Source: JAGQPD01 sp020426865 | Lineage (GTDB): Bacteria > Planctomycetota > Planctomycetia > Pirellulales > Pirellulaceae | Assembly (NCBI GenBank): GCA_041399065.1 | Contig: JAWKTN010000009.1 | Location: forward strand, 248,001 to 312,000 | Direction of reading: 5' to 3' | DNA length: 64,000 bases | Part shown: positions 54,287 to 63,618 of the stretch, in pieces | Layout of the letters: every line of letters begins with the position of its first letter | Numbering within the stretch: position 1 is the first letter of the stretch | The notes under the pieces: generated by a model | Seen by the model: only the letters and a program-made list of their open reading frames with translations | The model's database searches: none | Told to the model about the DNA's origin: nothing | Translations under genes and position numbers: made by a program

Positions 54287-54334
54287 GGTATTGCTCTCAG
54301 TCGGTCTTCGCCTGCTTACGTGTATTGTCCACGA

Positions 54335-54802
54335 CTACGAACGCCCTACGGCCGCCAGCACAGCGGCCAGAATATTCGGGTAATTACAGCAGCGACAGAT
54401 ATGTTGGCTCATCGTCGCCACAACATCGTCGCGTGTTGCGCGAGGATTGTCGCGGACCAGAGCGGCCGCCGTCATGATATGCCCCGGCACACAGTATCCG
54501 CACTGCATCGCCTGATGGTCGACAAACGACTGTTGAACCGGATGCAGCGTTTCGGCATTCGCCATCCCTTCGATCGTCGTGATCTCTTCACCAGCGACTT
54601 CGCCAATGGCCGTGATACACGATCGCGTCGGAACTCCACCAACCCAAACCGTGCACGCCCCGCATTCTCCTTCACCGCAACCATACTTCGTCCCCGTCAG
54701 TTGCCAATCTTCGCGGAGCACATCCAGCAACGGCCGCTCCTCAACGGTTTTCGTTGTGCGGACCTGCCCATTGACCGACATGGAAATATCACGGACCGCC
54801 AT
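54335..54802 (-). CDS. 2Fe-2S subunit of the isoquinoline 1-oxidoreductase-type enzyme
   Basis: 155 residues from the ATG at 54802, seven bases after GGGAG. The first cluster is bound by CGEGECGAC and a later Cys (TRSCITA). The second has CGYC and then ICRCCNYPNI, where the usual family pattern is CRC followed by Gly or Thr; here it is a fourth Cys. Length and layout match XdhC/IorA-type subunits that pass electrons from the molybdenum site to an acceptor, often a cytochrome. No signal is seen; it would be exported with the Tat-type large subunit. It is the first gene of the esterase operon. Confidence 0.93.
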   Translation of the reverse strand: MAVRDISMSVNGQVRTTKTVEERPLLDVLREDWQLTGTKYGCGEGECGACTVWVGGVPTRSCITAIGEVAGEEITTIEGMANAETLHPVQQSFVDHQAMQCGYCVPGHIMTAAALVRDNPRATRDDVVATMSQHICRCCNYPNILAAVLAAVGRS

Positions 54803-54915
54803 TTCGCTTCTCCCATCGACAGGGTGCAATGTATCGTATTGTCTTTTTCTGATTATTGCGTCCGCATCTCCTCCCTACTACACCCCGCGATCGGATATCA
54901 TAGGGACCATGTTCC

Positions 54916-54963
54916 ACGGCTGTCCCAGCCGTAGCACAGAATTCCACGGCTGTCCCCAGCCGT
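54916..54963. repeat. Two tandem hairpin repeats, same family as 26441-26460
   Basis: TTCCACGGCTG..CAGCCGT occurs twice with a 30-base period: stem ACGGCTG/CAGCCGT with loop TCC at 54916-54932, then loop TCCC at 54946-54963. The second core is identical, in opposite orientation, to the element at 26442-26459. They lie in the gap upstream of the VOC gene, with further degenerate ctgggga pieces up to its start. Confidence 0.65.
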
Positions 54964-55049
54964 TCCGACGTCGTGTGGTATCATCGTGGAACGTGCTGGG
55001 AAGGTTTTTGGACCAGCTGGGGACGGCTGGGGAAATTTGGGGAAGAACA

Positions 55050-55487
55050 ATGCATGCTCCACCAAAGGGTTGGTCGCGAATCGCCCCAGCCGTTTTCTAC
55101 GACGACGCGGCGAAGGCGATTGATTGGCTGTGCGCGTCGTTTCAATTCACGCCTGCGCTCGTCGTCAAGGACAACGACGGACGTGTCGTACATAGCCAAC
55201 TTATGTTTGGTGACGGCATGATCATGGTCGGGCAGACGGGAAGTCCGGGCAAGGCACATGTTCAGTCGCCGCGGTCGATCAATGGCGTCAATACACAATC
55301 GTTGTGTGTGGTTGTCGATGACGTCGACGCACATTGCCAACATGCGCGCGACGCGGGTGCCGACATACTCATGGAGCCGGCAACGCAGGACTATGGGGAA
55401 GGTTACTGGATCGATCGGACCTACGAAGCCCGGGATTTGGAGGGACATCGTTGGTGGTTTTTGCAGCGACTTGATGCCAGGACTTAG
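55050..55487 (+). CDS. Glyoxalase/bleomycin-resistance (VOC) fold protein
   Basis: 145 residues from the ATG at 55050, five bases after GGGGAAG; a longer frame reaches back into the repeat region and the next gene. The VOC pattern is YDDAAKAIDWLCASFQF, HSQLMFGDGMIMVGQ and the second half VVVDDVDAHCQHARDAGADI, then YEARDLEGHRWWFLQ. The final glutamate/histidine region fits metal-binding VOC enzymes, but no exact activity can be assigned. It precedes the PLP enzyme by nine bases, so the two form an operon. Confidence 0.88.
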   Translation: MHAPPKGWSRIAPAVFYDDAAKAIDWLCASFQFTPALVVKDNDGRVVHSQLMFGDGMIMVGQTGSPGKAHVQSPRSINGVNTQSLCVVVDDVDAHCQHARDAGADILMEPATQDYGEGYWIDRTYEARDLEGHRWWFLQRLDART

Positions 55488-55496
55488 CCATCGTCC

Positions 55497-56609
55497 ATGG
55501 CAGAGAAACTCCTCGCGTACGAAGTTCCGGACGTCAGCCGAATCGAGTCACCGGCGGTCTTGATTTATTGGGACCGGTTGATGGCGAACGTCGAATCGAT
55601 GCTGCGAATCGCGAAAAAGCCGCAACGGTTGCGGCCGCACTGCAAGACCCATAAGATCCGCGAGGTCGCTCGTGTGCTCGTTGATCGCGGTGTGACGCGG
55701 CATAAGGCCGCGACGTTCTCGGAAGTAGAGATGTTGGCGTCTGCCGGGGCAAAAGACATTTGTTTGGCATACAACGTCGTCGGCCCCAACATTCGCCGCA
55801 CCATCGAGTGCGCGGAAAAGTTCCCGCAAACCAGACTATCGGTCTTGGCGGACGACCGCCGACCGATCGCCGAACTTTCCGTGCAGGCATTGCTGGCGAG
55901 GCAGACAATTGGCGTATGGCTGGATGTCGACACGGGGCTGCGACGCTCGGGCGTAGCGTCGCTCGACGATGCCGTGGCATTGTACGAGCAAATCAGCGGT
56001 TGCGAATACCTGGAACCGGCCGGGCTTCATGTCTACGACGGCCAAAACCATCAAGTAGATATTGACGAACGACGTCGCGCGGTCGATCAGGTCTGGCGCC
56101 ATACGCAACGACTGAGGGAGGCGCTGGCAGTTCGCAATCTTCCCGTACCGGCCGTTGTCGTGGGAGGGACCGGTTCGTTTCCCATTTTTGCTGGCATGGA
56201 CGACCCGACGATCGAGCTGAGTCCGGGGACTGTGGTAATCTATGACGCTGGATACGCGGCCAATTTTCCCGACTTGCCATTTACGCCTGCGGCCGCACTG
56301 TTGACTCGCGTCATCAGTCGCCCGGCAAGCGATCGAGTTACGTTGGACCTGGGACACAAGGCATGTGCCGCGGATCCACCGTTGGAGCGACGAGCTATCT
56401 TTCCCCAGTTGCCCGACGCGCAGATTGTGTTGCACAACGAAGAGCACCTGGTTATCACGACAAAGAGCGCTGCGGGCTTTTCTCCTGGCGACGCAATGCT
56501 GGCAATCCCGTGGCATGTGTGTCCGACGATTGCCTTGCACCGGCAAGTTCATATCGTGAAGGATGGCCAAGTGACTGGTCAGTGGGTTGTGGCGGCTCGC
56601 GACCGTTGA
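55497..56609 (+). CDS. D-threonine aldolase / D-serine dehydratase-like PLP enzyme (alanine-racemase fold)
   Basis: 370 residues of the fold-type III PLP family. The PLP lysine lies in RPHCKTHK near residue 51; later GGTGSFPIF and AGYAANFPD. The C-terminal D-serine-dehydratase-like domain has DLGHKACAADPP and PWHVCPTIALH, where His and Cys typically bind a zinc or other metal. The enzymes of this group cleave D-threonine to glycine and acetaldehyde or dehydrate D-serine; the two cannot be told apart here. It is convergent with the transglutaminase gene, 18 bases away. Confidence 0.92.
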   Translation: MAEKLLAYEVPDVSRIESPAVLIYWDRLMANVESMLRIAKKPQRLRPHCKTHKIREVARVLVDRGVTRHKAATFSEVEMLASAGAKDICLAYNVVGPNIRRTIECAEKFPQTRLSVLADDRRPIAELSVQALLARQTIGVWLDVDTGLRRSGVASLDDAVALYEQISGCEYLEPAGLHVYDGQNHQVDIDERRRAVDQVWRHTQRLREALAVRNLPVPAVVVGGTGSFPIFAGMDDPTIELSPGTVVIYDAGYAANFPDLPFTPAAALLTRVISRPASDRVTLDLGHKACAADPPLERRAIFPQLPDAQIVLHNEEHLVITTKSAAGFSPGDAMLAIPWHVCPTIALHRQVHIVKDGQVTGQWVVAARDR

Positions 56610-56627
56610 GCCTGTGGCCTGGTCACG

Positions 56628-57515
56628 CTATGACATTGCATTGACATCGACCTCGACGGACATAACATGTTGGCCGCCGCCAACGAAAACTCCCTGAACT
56701 GGACAGACATCGCTGTAGTCTCGTCCCCATGCCACGGTGACATGTTCTCCATGCGGAATGACGTCGTTCGTTGCATCGAAGTCGACCCATCCAGTGGCTC
56801 CACAAAACAGGCTAATCCAGGCATGGGACGCGTCGGCACCTACCAATCGCGGTTGCCCAGAAGGAGGAATCGTCCGCAGATATCCGCTCACATATCTTGC
56901 CGGTAATCCCACAGCGCGCAGGCAAGCAAGCTGCAGGTGTGCGAAGTCCTGGCACACGCCACGTCGCAACTGCAAAACGTCCTCGATCGAGGACGTCACG
57001 TTCGTCGCCCGTGGATCGTATTGAAAGTCTTTATGGATTCGTGAATTCAGCTCCAGAGCCGCATCCAGGATTGGGCGATTCGCCGTGAATGATACCGTGG
57101 CGTATTGCTTTACGGCGTCAGTGATACTGATTCTGGTCGAGGCGAACGCATATTGCCTCACTCGCAGTCCATTGGCGCTCACATCCGCTTGCATCTGTCG
57201 CACGACCTCTGGCCACGCCGTCGAACGTTTGATGGCAAGTTGACTCGGCAGGACGCTCGCAGCTACCTCTACCACACTGGTGGCCGTCACCGACATTTTT
57301 TCGTGCGGTTCGTAGACGGCAAACGACTCGGTGTGATTGCCAAAATAGTCCCGGCGTCGTAACCTATCTGAAGGTGACGGATGGACCATCAGCCGGTAGC
57401 TCATGCAACGCTGATGGTCGGACGTCCGCGGCTCGAGATGCACGAGGTTATGACTGAGTGCCACCGGATCGCTGTGGAAATACCGCGTGGTATGACTGAT
57501 TTCGTAGCGTATCAT
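56628..57515 (-). CDS. Transglutaminase-like protein
   Basis: 295 residues. The N-terminal ~90 residues are the bacterial transglutaminase N-domain (YEISHTTRYFHSDPVALSHN). The catalytic core has GVCQDFAH with Cys188, DASHAWISLF with His and WVDFDATND with Asp, the complete triad. No signal peptide is present, so it is cytosolic. It starts six bases after the stop of the ATP-grasp/alpha-E gene. In this gene cluster the transglutaminase is thought to make or break peptide bonds on small peptides or protein tags; that is published inference, with no direct evidence here. Confidence 0.93.
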   Translation of the reverse strand: MIRYEISHTTRYFHSDPVALSHNLVHLEPRTSDHQRCMSYRLMVHPSPSDRLRRRDYFGNHTESFAVYEPHEKMSVTATSVVEVAASVLPSQLAIKRSTAWPEVVRQMQADVSANGLRVRQYAFASTRISITDAVKQYATVSFTANRPILDAALELNSRIHKDFQYDPRATNVTSSIEDVLQLRRGVCQDFAHLQLACLRAVGLPARYVSGYLRTIPPSGQPRLVGADASHAWISLFCGATGWVDFDATNDVIPHGEHVTVAWGRDYSDVCPVQGVFVGGGQHVMSVEVDVNAMS

Positions 57516-57521
57516 GGCCGC

Positions 57522-60098
57522 TTACTCTTGGTCGATCCATGCCGAAGGAATCTGCGAAATCTGGACCGACGGAACCGCATGGACCAGGTACCGGTGCGTG
57601 ATCGCGTCCGACAATTTCGGCAACTGTTGGTCCAAGGTGGTCAACAAACGCCCCAGGTGGCTCGACTCGCCTAACTCGTGCAACTCCGACAATTGATGGA
57701 CGTTCGCGACCCTGACCGCATGCAAAATCGACATTGCCAATTGTTGTTCCGAGGAATATGAAGGTTGCGAATCCAATCGTGGCAAGGCAGCCGCATGGTC
57801 GCATAAGAGCGACAATTGGTAAACGACGGATCGGGGATTGGTTTCGTCGGTCAAGATCAGGTCAAGCACGGAAACCAACTGGATATTGGACAGATAACGA
57901 GAGCGGTAGGTCATCAAACTATCAACGATTTCCAACACCGCTTCGAGGAGGGGCGGGTGAAGTTGGTGCGCATTGCCGAGCGAATGCAGTAGCAATTGTA
58001 CGGTTTGCCATGCACGTTCCAAACGGCGGCCAAGATCAAGAAATCGCCATCCCTGGGTCCGTGTCATGCTTTCGGACGCCAGACCGCTGAACGCCGACAA
58101 GTCGATCACCAGCGAATTGAGCATTGTCAACAGTGAAGTCAGTGCCGATTCACCCGGTGCCACCGGCGTCAATGTCTGATCGATGCGATTCATGATCCGC
58201 CAGGTATCGAGCGAAAGGCGATCGCGCACCAAGGAGGCGGTGCGAATCAAGTCGTTCAACATCGACCGCAGATTACCGGGATGACTTGGGTCAGTCACTG
58301 CCTCTGGCAGGTCCTGACTGATACGCTTGACGATTTGCTCGCGCATCCCTTCCACAACGTAGCCGGGTTCGATCTGCCCAGATTGCGCCAACACACGCAG
58401 CAGAGCCGGTAACTCCACGATGTTGTCGGGGTCCAATTCACTTGTTAGACGCAGCGATACGGTCCGCAGCAAGCGGGCGGCGGCCTCCGCTCGTTCCAGT
58501 TGCCGTCCCACCCAAAACAGATTGTCGGCGACGCGACTGGGTAGCTCCGCACCGCCACGCCTGAGCTCGGTGGACTGACTGAACTGATGCAACAGTGTAA
58601 CTTGCCGCACCGGTCGATCGGCAAGGACCCACAAGTCCTTACTCCCTTCCGATCGTCCTTTGGCTTCATCGACCGTGGAGGAATGTGGCAAGCGGATCAG
58701 GCCACCTTGCATGACATGAAAGCTGTCGTTTCCGCGGACGGCATAGCCACGGACGACAAACTGCGCCGATTCCAAACCTTGACGTCCTAAAGAAATCGTC
58801 GAGGATTGGACGATTCGCTCTTGAGCCACGTATCTTTGCGGGCAAGAGCGGATCGTCGTGTCAAAGTCATCACGAGATAATGCGTTTAGTTGCACCTCAT
58901 TCACAAAATTCCCGCGACGGCGAAATGCCGGCTTGATCCAAAGTTGATCGCGGTTCGCCAATACATATTGTAGCGCCTGCGAGTCACCACACCACCACGT
59001 TGCGACATTGGGAATCGCGAGTGCCTCGCCCAGCAAATGTTCGGCCAATCGAGCCATAAACGGCAGAAACGCTGGCGATTCGACTAGACCACTGCCGAGC
59101 GGGTTGGTGACCGCAATGTTCGCGTTGCGGACCGCTTGCAACAATCCGACGACCCCTAGGGAAGATGATGTCGGAATTTCCAGTGGATCGCAATCGTCGC
59201 TGTTCGGCCGACGCACAATCACGTCTACCGGCATGAGACCACCAAGTGTCTTCAGCAACACCTGGGAATCTCGCACCGTCAGGTCTTGTCCTTCAGCAAG
59301 CAGGTAGCCCAAATACCGCGCGAGATAGGCTTCTTCAAAGTAGTTGCGATGCTGGGCGCCCTGGCTGAGAATGACGACCCGCGGATTCTCACGATGATGT
59401 TGTGCCAGCCCCTGACATAGTTCGCGAAGCGCTATGAATGCCGGTGCCAGTCGTTCCACCTGACAATGATGAAAAGCGCCTGGCAGCATCCGCGAAGTGA
59501 CGAGCCGGTTTTCCAACGCGTACCCCATCCCCGACGGCGCTTCGGTGCGATCTGCCAATAGCCACCAGGTGCCGTCTGGCGACCGAGCCAAATCGGCGGC
59601 ATAGATCTGCAATCGATCACGGTCGACCGCATCGTCGAAACAAAAACTACGCTGAAAACCGGGATGCCCAAGCACTAATTCTGGTGGTATAAGCGATTGT
59701 TGCAACAACTGTTGCGGGCCATAGATATCCTTGAGTATGAGATTCAGCAGGCGAGCTCGCTGCTCCAAGCCCCGTGACACCAGCTGCCAATCGGCCGCCG
59801 AGACAACGACCGGCAACGGGTCCAACTGCCAAGGTCGGCGGCGGTCTGTGCCGGTACCGTAGGCGACGTGTGCCAGGCTATTTTCGTGAACCAACCGCTG
59901 CGCCTGCTCCCAGCGCAAGTTGAATTCGTCAATTGTCAGCGTCCCCAACGAATCCCAAAATCGCTTCCAAGGGGCACGTAATTGGCCCGGAGTCGAAATC
60001 AGTTCATTGTACGCGCCGACATGTGCTTGATGCTGCGACGCCAACGAACTCAGCGATACCGCCGAGGACGATGGTGTACGCGGACTCAACGCCTGCAT
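57522..60098 (-). CDS. Circularly permuted ATP-grasp fused to an alpha-E domain
   Basis: 858 residues from the ATG at 60098, five bases after GGGGA; it overlaps the DUF2126 gene by 13 bases. The first ~480 residues are the circularly permuted ATP-grasp domain (LNLILKDIYGPQQLL, RSFCFDDAVDRD, ADRTEAPSGMGYALENR, WIKPAFRRRGN). The remaining ~330 residues are an alpha-E domain (LPSRVADNLFWVGRQLERAE, GWRFLDLGRRLERAWQT). In many genomes these are separate genes; here they are one polypeptide, and a separate alpha-E gene starts at the right edge of the window. ATP-grasp enzymes join a carboxylate to an amine with use of ATP, so peptide or amide synthesis is expected. Confidence 0.92.
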   Translation of the reverse strand: MQALSPRTPSSSAVSLSSLASQHQAHVGAYNELISTPGQLRAPWKRFWDSLGTLTIDEFNLRWEQAQRLVHENSLAHVAYGTGTDRRRPWQLDPLPVVVSAADWQLVSRGLEQRARLLNLILKDIYGPQQLLQQSLIPPELVLGHPGFQRSFCFDDAVDRDRLQIYAADLARSPDGTWWLLADRTEAPSGMGYALENRLVTSRMLPGAFHHCQVERLAPAFIALRELCQGLAQHHRENPRVVILSQGAQHRNYFEEAYLARYLGYLLAEGQDLTVRDSQVLLKTLGGLMPVDVIVRRPNSDDCDPLEIPTSSSLGVVGLLQAVRNANIAVTNPLGSGLVESPAFLPFMARLAEHLLGEALAIPNVATWWCGDSQALQYVLANRDQLWIKPAFRRRGNFVNEVQLNALSRDDFDTTIRSCPQRYVAQERIVQSSTISLGRQGLESAQFVVRGYAVRGNDSFHVMQGGLIRLPHSSTVDEAKGRSEGSKDLWVLADRPVRQVTLLHQFSQSTELRRGGAELPSRVADNLFWVGRQLERAEAAARLLRTVSLRLTSELDPDNIVELPALLRVLAQSGQIEPGYVVEGMREQIVKRISQDLPEAVTDPSHPGNLRSMLNDLIRTASLVRDRLSLDTWRIMNRIDQTLTPVAPGESALTSLLTMLNSLVIDLSAFSGLASESMTRTQGWRFLDLGRRLERAWQTVQLLLHSLGNAHQLHPPLLEAVLEIVDSLMTYRSRYLSNIQLVSVLDLILTDETNPRSVVYQLSLLCDHAAALPRLDSQPSYSSEQQLAMSILHAVRVANVHQLSELHELGESSHLGRLLTTLDQQLPKLSDAITHRYLVHAVPSVQISQIPSAWIDQE

Positions 60099-63000
60099 GT
60101 CTTTCCCCGCCTCAGGTCCAGCGTCAATGGAAACTCGGACGACACATCGGCAGCCCATTCCGTGAACGGCCCCGGCGTGTGTCCCATACAAAAGAACCGT
60201 GATGCCCTGCGGCTCTCAGCTTCATACGCATTTACCGGAATCGCTTCCGGATTCAAACCGCCTGGGTGACCCACATGATAGCGGCAACCGCCCAGCGAGC
60301 GACGCATCCATGTATCGACCAGGTCCAAAACCAACGGCTCATCCACCGGAATCGTGGGATGCAGACAACTCGGCGGCTGCCACGCACGGTATCGCACGCC
60401 CGCGACGAATTCGCCGATTGTGCCTGTCGGATGCAATGGAACTTGCCGACCATTGCAGGCCACGATGTGACGTGTGTCAGTCATTCCTCGCACCAATATC
60501 TGCATCCGTTCTACCGAAGAATCTACATAGCGCGCCGTGCCACCCGCAGCCGGCTCTTCACCCAAAACATACCACGGCTCGATCGCTTGGCGTAGCTCAA
60601 TCTCGATGCCACGCTGCGCAAATCCACCAATCCTCGGAAATCGAAACTCAAAATGCGATCGGTACCAATCGGCCTGCAACGGAATGCCAGCAAGCTGCGT
60701 CTGCTCGATAACATCCACAAAATCCTGCCACACAAATAGCGGTAGCATGAACCGATCATGAATCGCTGTATTCCAATCGACGAGCGTTTTGCGATAAGGA
60801 GTCTGCCAGAAGCGTGCCACCAAGGCTCGAATCAGTAATTGTTGTGCCAGACTCATTTGAGCGTGCGGCGGCATTTCGAACGCCCGCATCTCCAGCAATC
60901 CTAATCGTCCATGGGCCCCATCCGGCGAAAACAACTTGTCAATGCAGAACTCCGCCCGATGGGTGTTCCCCGTACCGTCCACCAGCAAATGACGGAAGAC
61001 TCGGTCCACGAGCCACGGCGGTGCTTTCCCCTCGTCAGGAATCTGTTCCAGAGCAATCTTCAGTTCATAGACCGCGTCTCGGCGGCCTTCATCCACCCGC
61101 GGCGCTTGGCTCGTCGGCCCAATAAACGTGGAACTAAAAAGATAGGACAGCGACGGATGATTATGCCAATACGCCACGAAACTCTTCAACAGATCCGGGC
61201 GCCGCAACCAGGGACTATCGCCGGGCGTCGCGCCCCCCAACACCACGTGATTGCCACCCCCCGTTCCCGTATGACGTCCGTCGCGATGAAATTTTTCCGT
61301 CCCCAGTCGCGAATAATGGGCGTCTTCGTAGACCCCCGTCGTGATCTGCACCAATTCGTCCCAGTTCGCGGCCGGATGCACGTTCACTTCAATGACCCCC
61401 GGATCAGGAGTCACCTTGATGTGTTGGATGCGACTGTCCTCCGGAGGCAAGTACCCTTCTATCACGACTCGTTGCGATTGGTTGGCCGCCGTCGCTTCGA
61501 TTGCCACCACGAGATCCAAATAGTCCTCCAACAATTCAACCGGCGGCATAAAGACATGCAAGACACCACCACGCGGCTCGACACACAGCGCCGTCCGCAC
61601 AATTGACGGATTCTGACCGACCGGAACGGTGAAGACTCCACTGGCGTCGTCTTCGTCTTCGATCGGTAGCACCCCCTCGGGATAGTGGCCGTTGCCAGAT
61701 GGCTTGTCCATCGCCGTCCAACGTCCATTCCCACCTGCTCGTGCCGTTTCCAGTGTCTGCATTCTCGCCGATCGGTCAGTCGGCATCCCGGAATACTGCA
61801 AGACCTGTGCCCATCGCGTCCGGGGAATGCCGGCCATTCCTGTGCGTGATTGCAATTGACGCTGCAACATGTCATCGTACGACGGCAATGCGTCCCGACG
61901 AATTGTTGGGTCCATGCGAAACATCAGCGGTGCGGTCCCGGTGGTCTCCCAAACGAGCGACTGCAGTGGCAGTCGAAACCCCATCGGGGAGTCACCCGGA
62001 ACAAGATACAATTCGTCCGATCGCACCACCCACGGACCGCTCTCCCAATGGCGTTCACTCCCCCAACCACTCCGCCGCAACGGCAATAGACAGCCGACCG
62101 GCGACGAGAGCCCCTGTTCGAAGACTCGAGCGATCCGTGCCCGTTCCTCGGCGTCTTCCAGCCGCGAGTCGCGCACATCTACGTTGGCCGGCAATCGCCG
62201 CTCGCGCCACATGTAGTACCACGCGTCCTCAAATGCCGGAATCACATGCTGCGTCGAAACGTACAGTCGTTCTGCCAGCTCCAACGCGAACATCTTGGCC
62301 TCGACAAAGCCCTGACCGTTCGAGACATCGGGTGAGGCGAACAGCGTCGAATCGGACCATACGGACTGGCCGTCTTTTCGCCAGATACAATTGAGCGACC
62401 ATCGGGGTAACGATTCGCCGGGATACCATTTTCCTTGGCCGAAGTGTAACAAACCTCCGGGCGCGAAGCGATTCTTTAGCCGCTGGATCAGTTGCGTAGC
62501 CCGTACGCGTTTGGTCGGCCCCACCGCTTCCGTATTCCATTCGGCACCTTCCATGTCGTCGATCGACACGAACGTCGGCTCACCCCCCATTGTCAGTCGG
62601 ACATCGTGCTGTTCGAGAAGTGCGTCAACAGCATGGCCAGTACTAGCAATCTCCTGCCATTGCTGATCCGAATAGGGAAGTGTAACTCGCGGGTCCTCGT
62701 GTAGTCTTGTCAATTCCATCTTGAAATGGAATTGCGTCTCACAATCGTCGACCAATCCGGCGACCGGCGCGGCGCTTTGTGGATCGGGTGTGCAGGCCAC
62801 AGGCAAATGCCCTTCACCCGTTAGAAGACCCGACGTCGGATCCAAGCCGACCCAACCGGCGCCCGGCAGATAGACTTCGGCCCATGCGTGCAAGTCGGTG
62901 AAATCGTGACTGGTTCCCGATGGCCCGTCGAGTGACGGCACATCGGGTTTTAGCTGGATCAAATAACCTGAGACGAATCTCGCGGCCAGCCCCAATCGGC

Positions 63001-63574
63001 GAAGAACTTGCACGAGCAACCACGCGGAATCGCGGCACGATCCGGATCGCAGTTGCAACGTCTCGTCGCAGGTTTGCACCCCTGGCTCCATGCGAATCAG
63101 ATAGCGGATGTCGTGCTGCAATTGGCGGTTGACGTCTACCAGGAAATCAATCGTACGCCGCGCTCTAACGTCGATCCCTGCCAGGTACTCTACCAATGGC
63201 GCACCTGACTGATCGTGACGTAAGTATGGCCGTAGGTCATGAGCCAGTTCGCTCTCGTACGCAAAAGGATAATTCGCTGCCGACTCTTCTAGGAAAAAGT
63301 CGAACGGGTTAATCACGGTCATTTCCGCTTGCAGCTCGACGATCACTCGAAATGATGAAACTCGCTCGGGAAATACCAGCCGCGCCAGGTAGTTGCCGTA
63401 CGGATCCTGTTGCCAATTGATGAAGTGCTTTTCGGGGAAGACGCGGCAGGAATAGGCCACGACCGGAGTGCGACAATGGGGAGCCGGTCGAAGTCGTACA
63501 AGCTGTGGTCCCAAATGGACCGGCCGGTCGTACTGGTAGGATGTTTCGTGGTGCAGGCCAACGCGTAAAGTCAT
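60086..63574 (-). CDS. Transglutaminase - DUF2126 fusion protein
   Basis: 1162 residues, near the expected length. The N-terminal part is a transglutaminase: RVGLHHETSYQYDRPVHLGP as N-domain, then SGSCRDSAWLLV with Cys near 180, DLHAWAEVYLPGAGWVGLD with His and Asp. The rest, from about 330 (DVRLTMGGEPTFVSIDDMEG), is DUF2126 with motifs such as SLNCIWRKDGQSVWSD and DNP-free WYLPGD-like DELYLVPGDSPMGFRLPL, and TGTGGGNHVVLGGATPGDSP. Its end overlaps the next gene. It is part of the known transglutaminase / ATP-grasp / alpha-E cluster; the small partner protein of this pathway is not visible here. Confidence 0.93.
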   Translation of the reverse strand: MTLRVGLHHETSYQYDRPVHLGPQLVRLRPAPHCRTPVVAYSCRVFPEKHFINWQQDPYGNYLARLVFPERVSSFRVIVELQAEMTVINPFDFFLEESAANYPFAYESELAHDLRPYLRHDQSGAPLVEYLAGIDVRARRTIDFLVDVNRQLQHDIRYLIRMEPGVQTCDETLQLRSGSCRDSAWLLVQVLRRLGLAARFVSGYLIQLKPDVPSLDGPSGTSHDFTDLHAWAEVYLPGAGWVGLDPTSGLLTGEGHLPVACTPDPQSAAPVAGLVDDCETQFHFKMELTRLHEDPRVTLPYSDQQWQEIASTGHAVDALLEQHDVRLTMGGEPTFVSIDDMEGAEWNTEAVGPTKRVRATQLIQRLKNRFAPGGLLHFGQGKWYPGESLPRWSLNCIWRKDGQSVWSDSTLFASPDVSNGQGFVEAKMFALELAERLYVSTQHVIPAFEDAWYYMWRERRLPANVDVRDSRLEDAEERARIARVFEQGLSSPVGCLLPLRRSGWGSERHWESGPWVVRSDELYLVPGDSPMGFRLPLQSLVWETTGTAPLMFRMDPTIRRDALPSYDDMLQRQLQSRTGMAGIPRTRWAQVLQYSGMPTDRSARMQTLETARAGGNGRWTAMDKPSGNGHYPEGVLPIEDEDDASGVFTVPVGQNPSIVRTALCVEPRGGVLHVFMPPVELLEDYLDLVVAIEATAANQSQRVVIEGYLPPEDSRIQHIKVTPDPGVIEVNVHPAANWDELVQITTGVYEDAHYSRLGTEKFHRDGRHTGTGGGNHVVLGGATPGDSPWLRRPDLLKSFVAYWHNHPSLSYLFSSTFIGPTSQAPRVDEGRRDAVYELKIALEQIPDEGKAPPWLVDRVFRHLLVDGTGNTHRAEFCIDKLFSPDGAHGRLGLLEMRAFEMPPHAQMSLAQQLLIRALVARFWQTPYRKTLVDWNTAIHDRFMLPLFVWQDFVDVIEQTQLAGIPLQADWYRSHFEFRFPRIGGFAQRGIEIELRQAIEPWYVLGEEPAAGGTARYVDSSVERMQILVRGMTDTRHIVACNGRQVPLHPTGTIGEFVAGVRYRAWQPPSCLHPTIPVDEPLVLDLVDTWMRRSLGGCRYHVGHPGGLNPEAIPVNAYEAESRRASRFFCMGHTPGPFTEWAADVSSEFPLTLDLRRGKTCRR

Positions 63575-63618
63575 CGCGGAATTACCTCGTGCTGAACGAC
63601 CGAGCGCAAGTAGAACGA

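Noticed and set aside
54579..55049. Longer start of the VOC protein (from 54579)
   Set aside because: The extra 157 residues would run antisense to the 2Fe-2S subunit and through hairpin repeats; the VOC fold begins after the ATG at 55050.
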